A DNA stretch of 64,000 nt from Prototheca cutis (GCA_002897115.2 BCIH01000010.1:746288-810287); one strand, 5' to 3'. Counted from the first letter of the stretch, positions 35,012-49,051 are shown. Translations and numbers: made by a program. Notes: generated from the sequence alone by a model not told the origin.

Positions 35012-38000
35012 ATGCTGGGAGTACAGGTCCTGGTCCTCCTGCTTGCGCTCCTCGTCACCCTTNACGTCTTCAGACGGAGGTAAGGAACTCTGATCCAGAG
35101 GCTTGGGCGGATCAGGTGCGAGCTCTGGGCGCTGCTCCTGCATCGCAGGAAACTGACGGAAATCAAACGGTCTCGCACGGTGCCGGAGCAGGGTCCTGGG
35201 CTGGNTGTTGGGCTGGGTGGTGCGCAGTCGCCATGTCAAGCTCTCCGTGACCAGTGCACACTGGAGGGGTGTCGAAGGCCTCCATCTCAGCATTGAAAAG
35301 GTGGGAGGTGGGGGGAGACGGGCGCCTGCCTGCTGTGACGGGGCTCTCACCCGGCTGACCTTTAACAGTCGGGCTTGGATGGTAAACCCCATCAATGGGG
35401 TGCATGCCGGTTATGGCAATGCGTTCCTCTTCTTTGGCGATGCAATTTAAATGCGTGACTTGTTCTGTGATGGTGTGTGCAGGTGTGCAGGGGAGGGAAG
35501 CCTGGTAATCGGTTTNGATTGGCCTGGCACTCTGTTGTCCCTGGCAGCCCGGGCTGTCAAACTGCAGCCGGCCCCACACTGACACACTCGTCGTAACCAT
35601 GCCCTTGTTGCTCCTGCAGGCCGGTCGTGCCATAGACGTGAGCGTGCTGCGTGTGGAGCTTCGGCCCGACGGCAGCGGCGAGGACGGAGGCTTGCTCAAC
35701 ATTTTGACGGGAGGCGCGCCCCGCCTGCCCCTCCTGGTGCACGGCGTTGAAGTGGTGATTCGGAGGCTGGAGCGTGGAGTGGACGAGGATCGTGTCACTC
35801 TGACGAAAGACAAGCCACCAGTTGCTGCTGCTGCCAAGAAGCCCACCAAACGACTCGGTGGCCGCCTGCTGTCACTGGTGCAGCTGCTCGATGTCCGTAT
35901 CGAGAGCCTGGCCATCCACGACTTGGTGTGTGTGTGTGTGTGTGTGTGTTTGGGCGTGTTGAACGGGGTCCGATGCTGTCTCGTGGCATTGGGGTGGTGA
36001 CCAGCTTGTGAGCAGCGCCCATTCGTCCAGTGATGTCCGGGTTCAGAGTGTAGCTTGGAAGGGATGTGCATCTCCTGGAATGGACAGCCAGGCAATGCAC
36101 TCATGTGGCCTCACCTCCCACCGTCCTCTGCACAGGACATGGGACTGAAGTGCCGCTGGACATCGGCAGAGCTCTACCTGGACGCGCCGCAGCACCTCCG
36201 GATCCAGAGCCTCAATGTTACGGATGCCCGTCCAGGGACAAAGGGCTTTGGCCCCGACACGACCTCTGTCGCCCCGCTTCTGGCGCTGGATTCACTGGCC
36301 GTGTCGCACCGGGGTCCCGGGGGCCTGCAGGCCCTGCTGGATTCGCGGCAACTGGAGGACCTCAGCGTCGAGTTGGGCGCGCTGGCCGTGTCGATAGGCG
36401 CGGGCGGCCGGGATCACGTCCGTGAGGTCCTGGAAGCACTGGAAAGCGCGGCCGAGGGGGGGTTGGTGAGTGTGTCTGAGCCTGCTGAAGAGGAAGAAGC
36501 GTTCGGTACGGTGGCCGGGGTTCCCTGGGCACCTGCCCCCGGCACAGCGTCACGACGCAACTGGGCCGTCGGCCGGCTGACCGGGTCGTTGGGCAGCCTG
36601 TCGGTGCTCATCTGTCATCAGTCTGTGGCGGCGGCGGCCCAGGTGGAAGGCCTGCATGCCCGGGCTGGCGGGTCGTTGCCGGCGACGGATGTCGCTGGCG
36701 AGGCCGCCACGGGCCAGCCGAGCGCTGTCCCGCCGCCGCCATCAGGAAATGCAGCAGCAACTTCCACCGCCGAGGCGACTGCTCCCACGCTGGATGTGGG
36801 GTGGGCGCTGCTCCAGCTCAGCGTCGGTCCACACCGCGGCACGTCGGCGCTGGCGCTCCGCAGCGGCCCCGCGCGCTTGACGGGGGTTCGGGGGGCCTTG
36901 CCTGGCCGACTTTCCGCATCGTCAGGGAGTGGTGGCAAGAAAAGTTCTCCGGCGGCTACCACAGGAACATCAAAACCCGCCACCCAATCTCTGGGAGCCG
37001 TCGAGGCCGTGTCGGTGAACATCCAGGCCCTGCACACCGAGATTGGTCTGGGCAGTGTGCCTGTGGCGTTACGTGCCCTGCAGAGCATCGCCCGCCGCGC
37101 CCGGCGGCGGCCAAAGAGCAATCGGCGGCAGCACAAGAGCTCGTCATGGAAGGCCGGTCGAGAGGACGCCGGTGGCTTTGAGGGCACGGCCACATTACCT
37201 GCACCTTCTCCCCTCCCGCCGCCGCTGCGGCTGGCAGTGTCGCTGGGCGCAGGGAGCAGCCTGACTTTCTTGTCCTCACGGGGCTTGCCCGCGTGGAGCA
37301 GCGGCATCCGGGGCGCGGAGTTTTCGTTGGAGCTGGGAGGTCGCGGCGCCCCGGGCGTGCAGAGCGTGAGCCTGGCAGCCAGCGCCGTGGCGATGCGCGT
37401 GGATGCGTCGCCTGGCACCAGCACGGTGTCTCGAGTGTTGGCCACCGAGTCGGTGACAGTCGAGTTTGCCCAGCCCTCGGTGCTGGGACGCGACTTGGGC
37501 CGGGCGGTGAGCCTCCGCTCCACAGAGACGTGCCTCGTCCTTCCAGCGGCGCACCTCGTCGCCGCGGCAGAGACGGTCGGCATGTTCCTTGCCGCGCTGC
37601 GGGACCTGACTAGCGGTGATGATAGCGGTGCTGGTAATCGGTGTGTGCAACCGGAAAGCAGTGTTGGAGCTCTGGGTGGCCTTCCTGCATCGACATCGTT
37701 AACCGTCAACCCCTCGCCCAAGAATCCGCCGCTGCTGTCGGTGTCGGTGGAACTCCAAGCATGCTGCGTGGCGTTGATGCAGGAGATCCCTGTCCCCCTG
37801 GGACAGCAGCAGCAGGGCGGTGTAAAGGCTGCACTGGATCAACCTCCCCCCCCACCGCAGTCACTCCTTCCGAGCCTCGTGGCGTGGACGGTGGGTTCGG
37901 TGCAGGTTGGACGTCGGCATGCACTCATGACGGACATCAGCCTGCTGTACGCCGAAGGAGCCCGTGCCGCCAACCCGGGCCTTTCCCCAGACTCGGTCAA

Positions 38001-41000
38001 AGGTATGCACATGTGTATCTTTCGTCTGGATTTGTTGCTGCATCCACATGCATGCACGTGGCCGCGTGGCTCAGGTGCCCTGCTTTCATTCATCCAAGGA
38101 TGATAAGACCAGGCAAGACTGTACCCACACCAGCCGTCAAGTCGTCCCTCCCCATCACCGCTCCGCAAACAACAACATCCAAACACGCCACTGCAGCCAT
38201 CTGCGCGCCATCGGTGCTGACCATTTCGCGCATGGAGGCAGCCAGAAGACAAGCTGCAACAGTCCCCACAGCCTCACCAGGTCCGGGCGGCTCGCCAGGC
38301 ACACCGACGTCGTTCCCGGCGTTGTCGCCAAGGCTGGGGAGCCCTGGGAACAGTAGCTCTAACCCAGACATGCCGGCCGCTTCGCTGTCGTTCGGATTTG
38401 TCTCTGGCAACATTGACAACAACGCCGTCATTGCGCTGACACACCTCGCGGCTCTCGGGGTGCAGGCGGCCGGCCGTGCCGCGGCGGCGCTGACTGCCGG
38501 CTTGGACACGTCTGAATGTCCCGAATTCAGTTCAGCAGTCGTTGAGCGTGGCCCTGTCACGAAGGAAGCAGAGCGGGACCCACAGACCGAGCTACGGCCT
38601 GGGGACGCTAGTGACCAGGCGCCGCAGCCATCGGGCACAGAACCACTCAGTCGTCCGGTGGTGACCGGTCACGAGATTTCACACACTGCAGGAGGTCTGA
38701 CGTCATCGCCAGCAATCCAACTACCGGTTCCAGTAGGCGAGCCCTCTTTCCATGTGGATGCCGTGGACATTGCCGCTACAACTACAGCTCCGGGCCGGGC
38801 TGTGGGTGGAGCGAACGATCTGGGACCCAGCGCACCCAAGGACACTCCACCGGGCGGGGAGGCATGTGCCGTCTCCGGAGACGAAGAAACACTGCCCGCG
38901 ACGTCGGCAACGCAGCCTTCAACCCCACAAGAGCCAGATCAACATCGCCACTCCTCTGGTGAACAAGCGGGCCCTAGCCCGCCGTCCTGGGAGGTGACGG
39001 TGGCGGTGCTGGATGTGGCATTCACGCCAGCATTGGACCGGGAATTTCGACTGTGGCTGGTGGCAGCCAAAGCGGCGGGCAGCGCGGGTGGGGCCGCGTT
39101 CGCGGTTTCCTCCCGCACCGCGCGCCTCAGTCTCCAAGGCAAACCATTTTTCAGCTGGTCGCAGGCCGACATCGAGGTTGCCAAGCGGGGGACACCCGCA
39201 TTCGAACAACTCGGGCAGCGCCGCAGTGGTTGTAGTACCCGGGCCATGGTGGGGGCAGGCTCCCCAGCGCCCACTCCCCTCGTGGGTTCGCCGCCGCCGC
39301 CGCCACAAAGCGGAGGTGCACCCTGGTTGTCACAGCTCTCGCCCTCGACCGCGGGGCCGCCGGGTTGGCCGGGTACACCGCCGCACGACCCCGGTCGTGG
39401 CCGCACGCCGCCGGCCGGCGTCGACGATGACAATTGGGCCATCGGGCGGGGCACTGTTGAGGAGGCTGTGGCCTCAGCAGTGCCTTCACCAGAGAGCTCT
39501 TTCGGCTTTGACGGGACCATGCCACCCTGGCAAGGCCGGGGACCCCTCGGCGAGACACACGTCGGTCCCGGTGCTGGTGTGCCCGGCGGCTCGAGCTGCG
39601 CGGGCACGCCGCAGCGGCCGCCGCTGCCACGGCCACCGCTGGCCTCCCCGTCGTTATCGCCTTCGTCCTCGTTCTCGCCAGCCGTGGAACCGAGCTGGGA
39701 GGAACGGGCGGGTCTGCCCGGCGACTGGCTGCCCGCGGCACGGGCCAGGGCCGCGGTCACAGATCCCACGTTGGAGTTGCCGCACGATGTCGAGCCCGGC
39801 CCCACGCTGCGCTTCTGCGAGCTGCACATCCGAGCGCTCAAGTTGGCCCTTGCCGCACCGCTGCGTGCGGTGCAGGAGGGCCTTGCCCTGGTCAAGGANA
39901 GCCGTAGCAGGCTGGAAAAGGCCCGACGGCGGAGCAGCGGGGTGATGCAGGTGGCGAGGGATGGGCTCGCGCCTGCTGACGCCATGCCCAGTGACAGGGC
40001 GTCGGTGCCGTCGGGATCTCGAGCGGCCAATGGCAACAACGACAGCAGCAAAACCACGTGGTTCCCCATGCACGCTCGCGTTCGGACGGAGCGGCTTTCT
40101 CTGCACTTTGTGCACCACCCGCTGGAGGCGTGGCTGGGCAGGCATGGGCCGCTGCTGGCCGGGGTGGCGGTGCAGCGTGCCCTGTGGCAGTCTGCAGCGG
40201 AGGCAGTGCCTTCTGCCGCGCCGCCCCCTCCGACGCCCCGAGGACAAACGCCCGTGACCCATGACGCCGTTGCGGAGGCCGCGGCGTTGGACACGGCGAC
40301 TCGCCGCGTGGAGGCAGACGTGTTTGAAGCCTATTCCGCCCGATCAGCAGCAGACCCCCCTGACCCCGACGTCTTTCGCGTCTGCGTTGCGTCCCTGGAT
40401 GCGGACATCGGTTTGCCCGTTGCATCGCCCCCGACAAGAGCCGAGGCCGAGCGGCGGCTCCGGGAGTTGGACGAAGGTGCGAGCGATGGAGTGCAGTTTG
40501 CCACTGCAAAGCTGCTCTTTGTGGACGCAGGGGCGGAGGACGTGGTCCTACGCCTTGCGGGGCTGGAGCGGCCGTTTGTTGGTGCTTCGACGCTCCGGCT
40601 GTCGGGCCCGTTGGTGGTGGCCAGACAGGCGACGGCGGCTCCGGAAACACGAGTCCAAAACTGGTGCTGTGGGGCCCTGGCCCCCAGCGTCATGCTTCCC
40701 ATCCCCATCAAGGGCACCAAGTAAGGGGCTTCTGGAGGTGTCCTTGCTGCGTGTGCTTGGGTGGAATTCTTGTTGATTGGCCTGCCAGCAGCGAATGAGA
40801 ACGAGTGGGTGGTATCGTGAGCAGACATCTCATCGGCACACCCTCCATGCTCCAAACCTCAGCTCAAATTTCACGGGGCCCCATGTTCACCCATTTGCCT
40901 CCTTCCCGTTTTGAAAATAACCTTTATAGGGCGACGTCTAAAATTTACACGGACATGCGTGTGTGTGCCAGCGACTTGGAAGTGCTGCATGGTCCTGGTC

Positions 41001-44000
41001 TGGAGCCAGCACTGGCGGTCATGGCACTGAGCGGCAAGCGCCTGGCGCCTGCCAATCCCGACAAGTCGCAGCCGCGTCCGCCACCCATCCCGTGGTGGGA
41101 CGACCTGCGCTACATGTGGCGCGGCCGGGCACGGCTGTCGGTGGCGGGGTTTGGCCTGACGCTGGGCGCCACGCGCGCGGCGGACGTTGACGCGGCCAGT
41201 CCGCGGCTCGTCCTATCGGCCGAAGGCGTGGAAGCCGAGCTGGCTGCAGGGGCAATGCAGGCACGGTTCTCGTGGCTTGCGACCGATGTCTTTCAGCCCG
41301 CAGGTCTGGACACTGCCGCAGGAACCCTGCTGTGCCTGCCCTTGCTAAGGGTAAGCAGTAACAGTTTGTTGTTGAGGCCCTGTTTTGGTGCGCGGGTGGA
41401 TGGACCGCAGCGGTTGTGGGCTTCAGAGGTGTCGACCGGCGACGAGGAAGATCAAGTCAGTCTCCAGAGACATTGTCTCACTTCCATCTTGAGCCAGCAT
41501 CATGATTAGAAACAAGCAGGCCTGGCAAAGTTAACTTGCACACACCAACACAGGTGCCGGACTTTGACCTTCAGGCCAGTGTGGGATGGCAGCTTCCCGG
41601 CGGCCGCCGGGCCTCGGAGCACCACCTGTTCCTGCCCGTCGTCGAACCCGGGTCGGGTCCCCAGTGCCCCCGTCTCCCTGGTGAGCTGTACAAGGCATCT
41701 GGCCTTGATCTGGGGTTGACGATCAGGCTCAATGGTGCCGCGGCCGAGCATGGTCCCTGGCACCACGCCGTGGGCTCGGCGGCCAGCGATCTTTCGACGG
41801 CCCGGATCTTCCTGGGCGACCGGCAGGTCCAGTTCATCAAGTCCTGGGTGGCGCTGCTGCGTGACCCCGATTGGGCAGTCAAGGCCATGGTCCGACGCGG
41901 TACTTTCTTCCTGCGCAAGCCACGGGGCCTGCCACCCAAGAAAAACCTGCCCAAGCTCCTCCAGGAGGTCAGTGGGTGTGGGCTTTTGGTGTGGAGGATT
42001 ATGTAATGAAGGCCAGACGGTGCATGTCTTGTTTATGATTGCATGAGGTTTACGGTGATGCTCCTGAGTGCCACCAAGCCCCTTTTGCATGTGTTGCTCC
42101 CCTCACCAACGAACTACCCATGGCATAATATCTCCCCCCCGACGTAATCCCCCCCCCCCCCCCCTCACACGCACCACCACCGGCAGTTCCAGTTCAGGAT
42201 CCTGGCGGACTCGTTGGATGTCGTCCACTTCACGTGTGATGCAACAGATCCTTCTTCCAACGTCACCGTGTCGGCCCTGGGTGCGGACTTTGGAGCCAGC
42301 TGGCTGTTCAACCAGCCGGTGCCGACGTTCCTCAGGCCCCCGCCCCATGCCAAACCCAGGTGTGCGTGGGTCTGTGAGTTGGGTGGATGCCCAGATTGCT
42401 TGCTTGCTCCACCAGAATATCTTCATCCAGCGTGTGTTCTCTGACTCTCGGTCTGCCTGGCGAGCTGAACCAATACCTCCAAACCCGATTCCATGACGAA
42501 AACCCAAATGCAGACCTCTGCCAACTCAAACGGTGAGCCGCGATTTCTTGCTGATGGCACGGGACGTTGGTGTGCGTCGCGGCGACGACGATGGCCCTTC
42601 CACATCGACCCGGGACGGTCGGAAAAAGGCTCCACTGGTAGGAAACAACGGAGCTCTTGGGTTATCAACAATACCTTTGGGGTCGCCAGGCCCCGAAGAC
42701 CGGCTGCTGCCACTGCTGGCTGGGGCCAAGATCGGCGTGCAGGATTCCGGTGGGCCGCTGGCTCCGTCCCCGACAGGCAGTCTCGGGGCGCAGGCCTGCA
42801 GTCCCAGCTTCTCACCGGCCCCCGAGCCCGGCCCGATGCCGGAGAGGGGCATGCTCTGGGCGCGGTCGGTACGTGTGGAACGAGCACCTCCCCAGGATGG
42901 TGGCGACCAGGGAGCTGGTGGGCAGCTGCCCGACGACGATGTCGCGTTGGGACCAGCTACGCCGGGCGCCTTGCCGTCGCTTGCCGCCTGTGGCCCCGGC
43001 GGTGGTCCTGGCGACGGTGATGCCCGGCCTTCTATTTCCGATGTGCTGGACCCGCACGGGCACCGAGTGCTTCGGGTCAAGGTCAACGATGCCCGGCTGT
43101 TGGTAGATGTCGCGGCGCGGGACGCGCTGTGGGCCGCCATCGAGCACCTGGTCGTCGCGTTCACCACCAAACCGGGCGCCGCCCGCCGTGCCCAGCGGGC
43201 CGCCTGCACGGTGGGCTTGGTTTGGCAGATTTATGTGGTGGTCATGGGAGTGGTTGGGGGAAATTGGTGTCCCCCCCCTTCGAGGGGGAGGTCAAAATGG
43301 TGGGGCAAAGTATGCTTGTTTTGTTCAGACATGAAGCGCTGGACGGTATTGTACAGTTGGGAGGCAGCTGCGTTGTGGGTGATGCAGGTCCAGAACGACA
43401 CCCCCCGCCCAGCCAGCCAAATCATAGAGCGCGGCCGCCTGCCCCCGCAGAGCGCTCTGGCCTCCCCGCTGACGACCGCGGACGGACGGATCTCGCCCGA
43501 GGGGAGAAACCTGCGGAGCCTGCTGGCCAAGCGATCCACCTCCACTGGCGCCTTGTCGCCCTCAAGTACGCATGTGCATGCGAATGTACGTTGGCTGCCT
43601 TCGCTGAGAGGTGCAGCGGCCGCTGCACTGACGTTTCCACCGATAACAACACCTTCCACGCAGCTTCCATGACGCTGACCAAGGATGGCAAAAACCCCCT
43701 GCTGGACTTGCTGCTCGCACAGTCCAACCTGGGGGGTCACGGCCTCGAGGGCGTTGCGGAGGGGGAGGAAGACGAAGAGGAGCTCGACATGCAGGACGAA
43801 TCAGCAGACGAGGACGACGTGCGTTGTTCCCGCTGTGAGGGTTTCTGGTTTGGCCCTGCCCTGTTCTGTCCTGTCCTGCTCTGTCCTGCCCTGTCCTGCC
43901 CTGTCCTGGCTTTTTGATGCCATTGCAGGTTTTCCCAAAACTATTCCACCCCTTGACTCTTACACACACGCACATACAACAATTAATCTTGCAACAGACG

Positions 44001-47000
44001 CTGATGACGACGCCTCTGGACGATGCCCTGGCGCGTCAGCGATACGTGGTCGAGGTTTCCAATCTGCAGATCAACCTGGACGCGCCTGAGGCTCAGGTGC
44101 GGTTGATGAGCTTCGAAAGGAGGAGATGGTGGGGAGGTTTGTGATTGCCGGCGCGAGCGTCCATGCAGCGCATGGTGAGGAAACAGGAATCCAGNGCCAC
44201 AAATTCATTTAAAAAATCCACCCAAACAAAAAAATCAACCCAACAAAAAAAACACCAAAACCCCCCCCAAAAAACCAACAGGGTCGTTTCCTGCTGGCGG
44301 CGGAGAGTGGGTTGCTTCAAGGTCTGACACTGACGCAGGGCGGCGCCAAGGCCATCACGCGGCTGGACCTCGAGGATGTGCAGGCTTACGTCTCCCGCAG
44401 CAGCATCGACCCCGAAGCTGGCCCGCCGTGGCTGGCGGTGCGGGCGGGGGCCTTTGCCCCCCCTTCCGACGACGAGACCGGCGCATTGCTGCACCGCGTG
44501 TTTAATCCGTTCGCGGCCACCCTGCGTCATTCGCGCGTGGTGGGCGTGGTTCCCGCCGCCGCGGCAGGCCTGTCGCGTGTGGCCACGCCACTGGTCTCCC
44601 TCAGCCGGCCGGCGCAGCCGTGGCAGGGCGCGGGCATCGGCGGAAACTGGGGAACCGCACAGGCGCCAGGGATGCCCGGCGTGCCAGAAACCAGTCCCAG
44701 CGTGCTGACTGTCACTGCAGGCGACTGCAAGTCTGTTGTGGAGAAATCCAGTGGTTCAGCAACGGTTTCATCCCTCCTGGCCAGCCCCACGGTCCGTCCT
44801 GCGGCGCCGCCGTTCTTGGGCCGCCACACTATTGCCGGCACGATGCCAACAACGCCTGGTGCATCGACGCCTGGTCCCGGCAGTGGTGGTATGGCGACAC
44901 CTACGGGCCAGTTGGGATCACCGGCAGGCCCACGGAGAAGTCCGCCACCGCGGCCGCCCGCGGTGGGCGTCGGTTCACGGGCAGGCACGGCGTCATCGCC
45001 ACCTCCGCGGCCGTGCGCCAGCCCGGGGCCCCCACAGGGTCCTCGTGCGGGCGAGGAGCTGGCGCTGCGCGTCCCGCAGATCGTGGCTTCCCTGGACTCG
45101 GCGCAGTTTGGTGTGCTGGTGGAGGTTGTCGAGCTGCTGCTGAGCCAGGGCCCCTCGGTGGACACAGTCGGCGCCGAGCAGGCCCTGTTGGCTGATGATT
45201 GCGTCGAAGAAGCTGTCGAAGACGCGCGGCAGGCCTACGCGCTGCTGCGCCGGGCGCTGGCTGACCTCCGTGCTTCGACCATGGAGTTGAGGCGCTGGGC
45301 GGGTCTGGGCGTGCTGCGGCTGGGTGGCACCGGAGAGGCCCTCCATGGCCCCGACCGCGCCCCACCAGACCCCGTGGGCCGGTTGCAAGCCCACGTCGCC
45401 GTCGTCATTGGGGGCGGTGGTACTGTCACTGGTGGTACTGCAGGCATTGTTGCTGGTACTGCAGGATCAAGCTTGAGCGCCGTGCGTGCTCCACAGGGTC
45501 GGCTGGCGACGAGCAAGTCGTCTGGTGGCACACCGCCTTTAGCTGCGACGCGTCGCTCGCTGTCACTCGTCGGTGCNGGAGGTGATCTTGGGACGAATGC
45601 CGCGAGCAATGCGATAACATCGCGTGCATCCCCAGCGGCAACGGCAGGGATGCCCCGCTCGGCATCGTTCTCGCGACTGCAGGCCACAGACCCTGGACAG
45701 GCGCTGCCCGAGGGCTTGGATCCGCTTGCGGTGGCGTGGCACAAGGAGGAGCTGGACGGGGCGGTGCGGGCATACCTGCACGCACCTCGTGCGCATGCGG
45801 TGCCGGCAGCGACGCTGTTACTAGCGTGGGCCGAGGAGCAAGAAGCTGGCGCGGCCGAGGCTACCATTGCTGCGCGAAAGGCGTTGGCTGTGCTGCGAGC
45901 GGACGAACGGCGGCGGCGCGCGGCGAGGGCGGCGGCACGACTGCGTCTGCGCATCGACCGCGTGGTCTGGCAGCTGCGTGGCGCGGGGCCCCGGGGCGAG
46001 CCGTTTGTGCAGGCATCGCTGAAGCGCGTGGCGCTGGACCGCCTGCGCAACCGCGACCGCTCCGGTTCGTTCCGGTTCTCGCTGCACCGTGCCGAGGTGC
46101 TGGACGCGCAGGGTGGTCTCGACGCGGGGCCGGGCACGGCGCCTGGGGTCATCCTCGCGGCCTGGCACCCCGACCCCAGCTGGGAGCGCGAGGATCTCCT
46201 GCGCCTGAACGCGACGCTGGGCCCGCCGACGCGGAGCCATGTGGTCTACGACCACGTCGACGCGGCGCTGAGCCCGCTGGCAGTGCACCTGACAGAAAAG
46301 CTGGCCGTGGCCGCGTGGGAATACTTTTTCCCAAAAGAGACCGATGCGGCCGAACGCCAAGCCACATTTGCACAGTCCTTTCGAAGAAACCAGTCTGGGA
46401 AGGGTGGTGGAGCCGGTGGTGGTGGTGGCAGTCGGCACCGTCGCGCACGGACGGGCCTGACGTCTGATCTCGAGGGGGTCAATGGTGGGCTGGGCTCTGC
46501 CGGAAACAGCTTCGACCTGACAGCCGCCGGTGTCTGGCCACCTCCGTCCTCTGCTGTCGGTGCCGGTGCGCCAAGTCCCCGGGGGCCCAGCCAACTGTCC
46601 ACTGCTGGCAGCGGTGTCCCGGGTGCGGGCGGTGCCGCGGCCGGCAGTGGCGGCGTCACAACGACGCCGCCACCACCGGATGCCACGTCAGCGCCGCTGG
46701 CGACGGGCCCACTGGGCAGTCAGTGGCAGCACCGGCGGGGTTCGTCGGAAACCGTCCCTGGTTCAGAAGCGTGGCCTGACTATGCCGGTGGCCTTTCGCC
46801 ACAGAGCTCTGCAGGGACGCTGGCGTATGGGTTTCCTTCCTCCCCCCCACGCCACGGGGGAAGCGCAAGCCCCGGAGGCGCCGGAGCATCCGCGCCTGGG
46901 GGCCCAGGGCCGCAGCCACATGCGCGCACGCCGAGCATGCTGGGCGGGCAAGCGGTGCAGGCCGCTGTCGTCGGGTCTGCGGCGGCGCAGGGTTACCCTG

Positions 47001-48356
47001 GCCGCACCGCCAGACGGTACCTGCAGTCCCTGACGTCCCGTGGCACCGACGGCAAGCCGTCCGGCACGGGCAAGCACGGCCACGGCAGCGCATCACGGGC
47101 AGCCGCACCCATCCAGCGTCGGCCGAAGTTTAAGCATTTCCGGACCAACCGTGTGCATTGCCGGGTGTCCTACGTCGGCTACCCTGTGTACGTTTTGGGC
47201 TGGACTGGGCTGAGTTGGGGCTTTTTTTGGTTTGGGGGGGAATTTTTGGGTTTTTTTGGAAAGGGGGATTTTTGGGGGGGNTTTTGTGTAGGTGTGCACG
47301 CGCGCGTTTGCGCTGGGGGTTTGTGGGATTTACTCGTTCGTTTGTCCCGGACCAGCAAGCCCTGCTGGACTCGTGCACAAGGGCTCATACGTTCATTGTA
47401 CCAGCAACGCCCTCTCCAAAAAAGGGAAAAAAATTTTCCACGACTGCAGGACGTTTACGGACTGGAAGCTTGTGCTGGACCACCGGACGTACGAGAATTT
47501 CGAGGGCAGCTGGCGCGACCTTATGACGCGGATCAAGTGGGACACCATCAAGAGCGTGGTCAAGAGCGTCACGGGCCTGCAGAAGCAAAAGTTCAAAGAG
47601 CTGCTGGCTGATGCCCCGGCGGAGGCAGAGGCCGCCGGCGCCAAGCACACCGGCGGCGCGGCCTCGGGAACCGGCGAGGGCCTGCTGGCGGCTCTGGGGC
47701 TCAAGCGCAGCAAGCACTCGCGCGGATCGTCGACGGCCTCGGAGGGCTCTCCGGGTCTCGGCATCTCGGGCGCCGTCGCTGCCACGCTCGGCGGCGAGGA
47801 AGGCCTGGTAGGCTTGTGGCTTTTTGCTTTTGATTTAAATTTGGGTTTGCATGTGGCATGTATGCAGGGTGGGCGCGGCATGTCAGGTCTTCATTTGACC
47901 TGACAGGGTGCCTTTGAAGCCAAGGACTTTGGGATTCCCCCGCACAACGCCCATCTGGCTCCCATCTCCCAGGCACAGCACAAGGCAAAGTTGCTGATCG
48001 GGGGAGCGCATGCACACTCGAGGAGTGCGGCGGGATACACCGGCCCGCTGGCACGCAGCGCGGCGCGGGGGCCGCCGTCCGCTTCGTCTCCGGACCGCCC
48101 GCGCCGCGACGAGAGTGCGCCGGGGACGAGCACGTCCCCGCCCCTGCGACCACAAGGGGAGCCGGCCTCACGCGAAGGATCTGCCAGCGAACGCAAAGGT
48201 TCTGCGCCGGGGGCTGGCGGCGCTGATCCAGCCGTCGAGGCGCTCCTGGGCCCGCAGCCCGGCCGGAGCGGCGGCAGCGGCAGCGGCCGGGGCTGGCTGG
48301 AAAAGGTGGCGCAGCGCGCACAGGACGGTGCCGCCCGCCTGAGGGACTCCATCTAG
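35012..48356 (+). CDS. SABRE/KIP/FMP27 (BLTP2) bridge-like lipid transfer protein
   Basis: Fifteen exons in phase: 35012-35079, 35192-35300, 35620-35925, 36136-38002, 38197-40720, 40930-41350, 41554-41967, 42187-42359, 42514-43210, 43388-43565, 43664-43818, 43998-44096, 44282-47187, 47450-47807 and 47907-48356, about 3574 residues. The N-terminus is a single membrane anchor (LGVQVLVLLLALLVTL). It is followed by VKLSVTSAHWRGVEGLHLS, as in plant SABRE. Landmarks further on: RQRYVVEVSNLQINLDAP (exon 12), LTEKLAVAAWEYFFPKE, FRTNRVHCRVSYVG, and SWRDLMTRIKWDTIKSVVKSVTGLQ near the C-terminus. The family forms a long hydrophobic groove of repeating beta units at ER-plasma membrane contacts and moves bulk phospholipid. 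Exons 4, 5 and 13 carry large low-complexity insertions, making it longer than the plant proteins. N bases include 35063, 39899 and 45577. Confidence 0.87.
35926..35949. repeat. (GT)12 microsatellite at a 5' splice site
   Basis: The intron after exon 3 of the BLTP2-like gene begins within a (GT)12 array, so the donor is one of many identical GTGTGT sites. The reading phase selects the first. Confidence 0.9.
42149..42164. repeat. 16-nt poly-C tract upstream of an acceptor
   Basis: A C-run lies 22 nt before exon 8 of the BLTP2-like gene, in the position of a polypyrimidine tract. Similar runs occur at 20733-20749, 32902-32911 and 57284-57293 (minus strand). Confidence 0.9.
43853..43910. repeat. 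CCTGT-rich minisatellite in an intron
   Basis: Tandem, slightly varied 10-nt units of the type CTGTCCTGCC fill the first half of the intron after exon 11 of the BLTP2-like gene. Confidence 0.85.
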
Positions 48357-49051
48357 GTGATGGTGGTGCTGGCAGTGGTGGTGAAGCGGGCTGCTGCGCA
48401 GTCTCCAGACCCCACGAAGAAACAAAGACGCCGCGCACAGGCGATCTCCTCATCCCCCTTTGGATGATCCAATGCTGGACGATCCGTTCTTTTATTTGAA
48501 TGATGTGCATATTGTATTGTTATCCGGCGCGGATTTAGTTGTCGCGTCCCTCGATGCCCGCCAAGGTCCGCCAAGCTTCTCCTGCTCAGCACACTTCGCG
48601 TAATCGCCGGGGAAGCGGTCACCCCCGCTCGACGCACGGAATGCGCTCGCGCTTAAACATTCTGCCCCCCAGCTCTGTGACGAATGCAATGCAGTTCTCG
48701 AGGCTGACAAGGTGAAATGAGCATATTTTGATCGGCATCAAGTGCGGAGGGTTCGTGCCGGTACACGGCCTTTTGCCTTTGCGTTGTGCTGCCGTAGGAC
48801 TTTGAGGCTGCTTAGTCATAGGAGGGCTGGCTAGGGGCCACTCCTCCTCCTGAGCACCAAGCAGCCTGTCACAGTTTACATCGCATTGAGTAAAAATTGG
48901 CGTGAGAGGGGCAACCCACTGTATTGAGTCCTCAGGCATCGTTGGCCAGGTCGACGAGCACCAGGAGCCGCCTGGGGCAGCGAGCTGCCCCCCCCCGCGG
49001 GGCTCTGGGCCTCCGACGAGCCTCGTGAGAAGGAAGCGGCCCAAGCTGCTC
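48357..49051. other. intergenic between BLTP2-like and NDT-like genes
   Basis: No confident exon apart from a possible N-terminal extension of the carrier (in-frame Met at 48902). A minus-strand open frame at 48619-49125 has no recognisable motif and low coding character. Confidence 0.35.

Noticed and set aside
38939..40294. A 451-codon minus-strand frame
   Set aside because: Shadow of exon 5 of the BLTP2-like gene.
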